Shown: piece by piece, positions 63,003-64,000 of the stretch
Numbering within the stretch: position 1 is the stretch's first letter
Layout of the letters: the number at the start of each line of letters is the position of its first letter
Assembly: GCF_025244905.1 (NCBI RefSeq)
Contig: NZ_CP104285.1
Location: 3,720,001 to 3,784,000 of the forward strand
Reading direction: 5' to 3'
DNA: 64,000 nt
Origin: Enterobacter mori
GTDB lineage: Bacteria > Pseudomonadota > Gammaproteobacteria > Enterobacterales > Enterobacteriaceae
The notes under the pieces: model-generated
What the model was told of the DNA's origin: nothing
Seen by the model: only the letters and a program-made list of their open reading frames with translations
Databases searched by the model: none
Made by a program: the position numbers and the translations under genes

Positions 63003-63632
63003 TTAAAACGACTCCGGTAAATTTCTGATTTCAAGAAGATACCCACCTCTTTTGAACGAGATATATTCACCTTGCTTAAGGGCCGATAATACGTTGAGAA
63101 TACTGCTGCGCGACAAAAGCGTGCGGTCCTGGATATATTCGAGGATCGTCGTACACATTCGTGCTTCCTCAGGTAATAAAATCATCTCCTGAAGATGGTT
63201 GCGAATAACGGAATAAGTCCGTTGCTGCAGGACCTGGGCATCCCGATAAATTAAATAGGCAGTATGATACGAGAGAAGTGTAGCCACCTCTTCCCATACC
63301 CCCTGCTCGCGGAAACGTTCCGCCGCACGTTCGGCATCCACTCGTAAAATAGTCGACTCGGTTTCCACTCGCAGAATATGCCCCTGCGTCGGCTGGATCA
63401 TTTCTGCAATACCGAAGAGATGGGGTTCGTAAACAGTGACCAGCAGCAGGCCGTCGGAAGCGCGCAGCAGGGACAATCCGCCCTCTAAAAAGAGATACAT
63501 TTGCTGCCGACCTTTATGTTTCCACGTCACGCGCTTGCGCGGCACAGCTTTCATTTTCTCCGCTATCGGCTCAAGGATCGCGGTCAGTCGTTCAATCGAT
63601 TGTTCAGGACGAACAGGCGGTAAAATATGCAT
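63003..63632 (-). CDS. CRP-like regulator of the IprA/YaiV type
   Basis: 209 residues with an N-terminal cyclic-nucleotide-type fold (RQQMYLFLEGGLSLLRASDGLLLVTVYEPHLFGIAEMI) lacking the usual cyclic AMP pocket residues, and a C-terminal winged helix (RTLLSRSSILNVLSALKQGEYISFKRGGYLLEI). It matches the Salmonella IprA (YaiV) family, which represses peroxide resistance. Its start faces the FadL-type gene end, and the OmpA-like gene follows it. Targets are not evident; the barrel gene is a candidate. Confidence 0.85.
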   Translation of the reverse strand: MHILPPVRPEQSIERLTAILEPIAEKMKAVPRKRVTWKHKGRQQMYLFLEGGLSLLRASDGLLLVTVYEPHLFGIAEMIQPTQGHILRVETESTILRVDAERAAERFREQGVWEEVATLLSYHTAYLIYRDAQVLQQRTYSVIRNHLQEMILLPEEARMCTTILEYIQDRTLLSRSSILNVLSALKQGEYISFKRGGYLLEIRNLPESF

Positions 63633-63695
63633 GGCACAACCTTATAACATCGGGTAACAGCCAGTATAGACCATATAATTTAAGCAGTTACCGAA

Positions 63696-64000
63696 CTAAA
63701 ACTGATAGCTATAGTTTACGCTGGCAAACCAAAGATGGGGGTTATCATAGCTTCCCGCAAAGACAGCGGGTGATTTCACATGCGATGACTGCATGTGAAG
63801 ATACTCGACGGCAACACCAATATTGCTGGCTGGCGTAATCTGATACTGCGCGCCTGTACCGAACCGCCATTCGTCGCCGGTCGGTAAGGTCATCGCCACA
63901 TCACTCTGGCTGTGGTACGGCGAGCTATCAAAGGCTACGCCGGCATTCAACCGCCACTGTCCTGTTGGGCGATACTGCACGCCGAGCGCACCATGCCAGG
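63696..64000 (-). CDS. FadL/OMPP1-family outer-membrane transporter, C-terminal part
   Basis: The window ends inside this gene; about 101 codons of the 3' part are present, reading WHGALGVQYRPTGQWRLNAG and ending FASVNYSYQF. The repeated strand pattern and the final aromatic residue are those of FadL-family channels for hydrophobic compounds. An in-frame start at 63980 is not the real start, because the frame continues without a stop to base 64000. It is the same strand as the CRP-like gene. Confidence 0.85.
   Translation of the reverse strand, partial: WHGALGVQYRPTGQWRLNAGVAFDSSPYHSQSDVAMTLPTGDEWRFGTGAQYQITPASNIGVAVEYLHMQSSHVKSPAVFAGSYDNPHLWFASVNYSYQF

Noticed and set aside
1..64000. CRISPR arrays, insertion sequences, prophage or integrase genes
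   Set aside because: No regularly spaced repeats, transposase-like or integrase-like frames were seen; repeated sequences are REP-type elements and terminators.

Overview
The window is chromosomal DNA of a member of the Enterobacteriaceae, most likely Enterobacter or a close relative. Gene order and protein sequences follow the Escherichia coli recC-to-yqeG segment closely (ptrA, recC, ppdC-ygdB-ppdB-ppdA, thyA, lgt, ptsP, rppH, mutH, ygdR, tas, lplT, aas, omrA/omrB, galR, lysA, lysR, ygeA, araE, kduD, kduI, yqeF, yqeG). Blocks absent from that E. coli order are inserted at several joints. I found no prophage, insertion sequence, CRISPR array, rRNA or tRNA. The genus is inferred from overall resemblance, not from a database search.

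Layout. 1-19,968 is conserved core: DNA repair (ptrA, recC, mutH), a minor pseudopilin cluster, thymidylate and lipoprotein synthesis, the nitrogen PTS, RNA decapping and lysophospholipid recycling. Two non-coding elements stand out. One is a cluster of DnaA boxes between rppH and mutH, the position of DARS2 in E. coli. The other is the paired OmpR-regulon sRNAs omrA and omrB between aas and galR. 19,929-25,351 is an inserted beta-glucoside block: an acetyltransferase, a UxuR/ExuR-like regulator, a GH1 phospho-beta-glucosidase, a PTS EIIC without EIIA or EIIB, and a divergent AscG-like repressor. lysA, lysR and ygeA follow.

28,426-40,530 is a pectin-oligomer utilisation region built around the ancestral araE-kduD-kduI genes. 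Added to these are kdgF, the togMNAB oligogalacturonide ABC importer, the oligogalacturonate lyase ogl and the outer-membrane porin kdgM. Copies of a KdgR-type operator stand before kdgF, togM, kduI, ogl and kdgM, so one repressor encoded elsewhere probably controls all of them. The implied route is KdgM (outer membrane), TogMNAB (inner membrane), Ogl (cleavage), KdgF and KduI (isomerisation), then KduD (reduction to 2-keto-3-deoxygluconate). A fepE-like O-antigen length regulator sits inside the block. No pectate lyase gene is seen, so the cell probably feeds on oligomers released by others.

After yqeF, a LysR/PACE-efflux pair and yqeG comes a small AT-rich islet (44,950-45,635) with two tight palindromes, an 11-codon ORF, a terminator and a DUF4760-type membrane protein. 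Next are yjdJ-yjdI and a four-gene unit encoding a 2-oxoglutarate/Fe(II)-type oxygenase and a MetQNI-like importer. 50,131-59,640 is rich in general-stress genes: yciGFE, a deletion remnant of the manganese catalase katN, a cyanide-insensitive bd-type oxidase, a trehalose-synthase-like GH13 enzyme, two SDRs, a CinA-C protein, DUF421 and BOF-domain proteins. The end holds an alkylsulfatase, a small lipoprotein, an OmpA-like barrel, a CRP-like regulator and the 3' part of a FadL-family gene.
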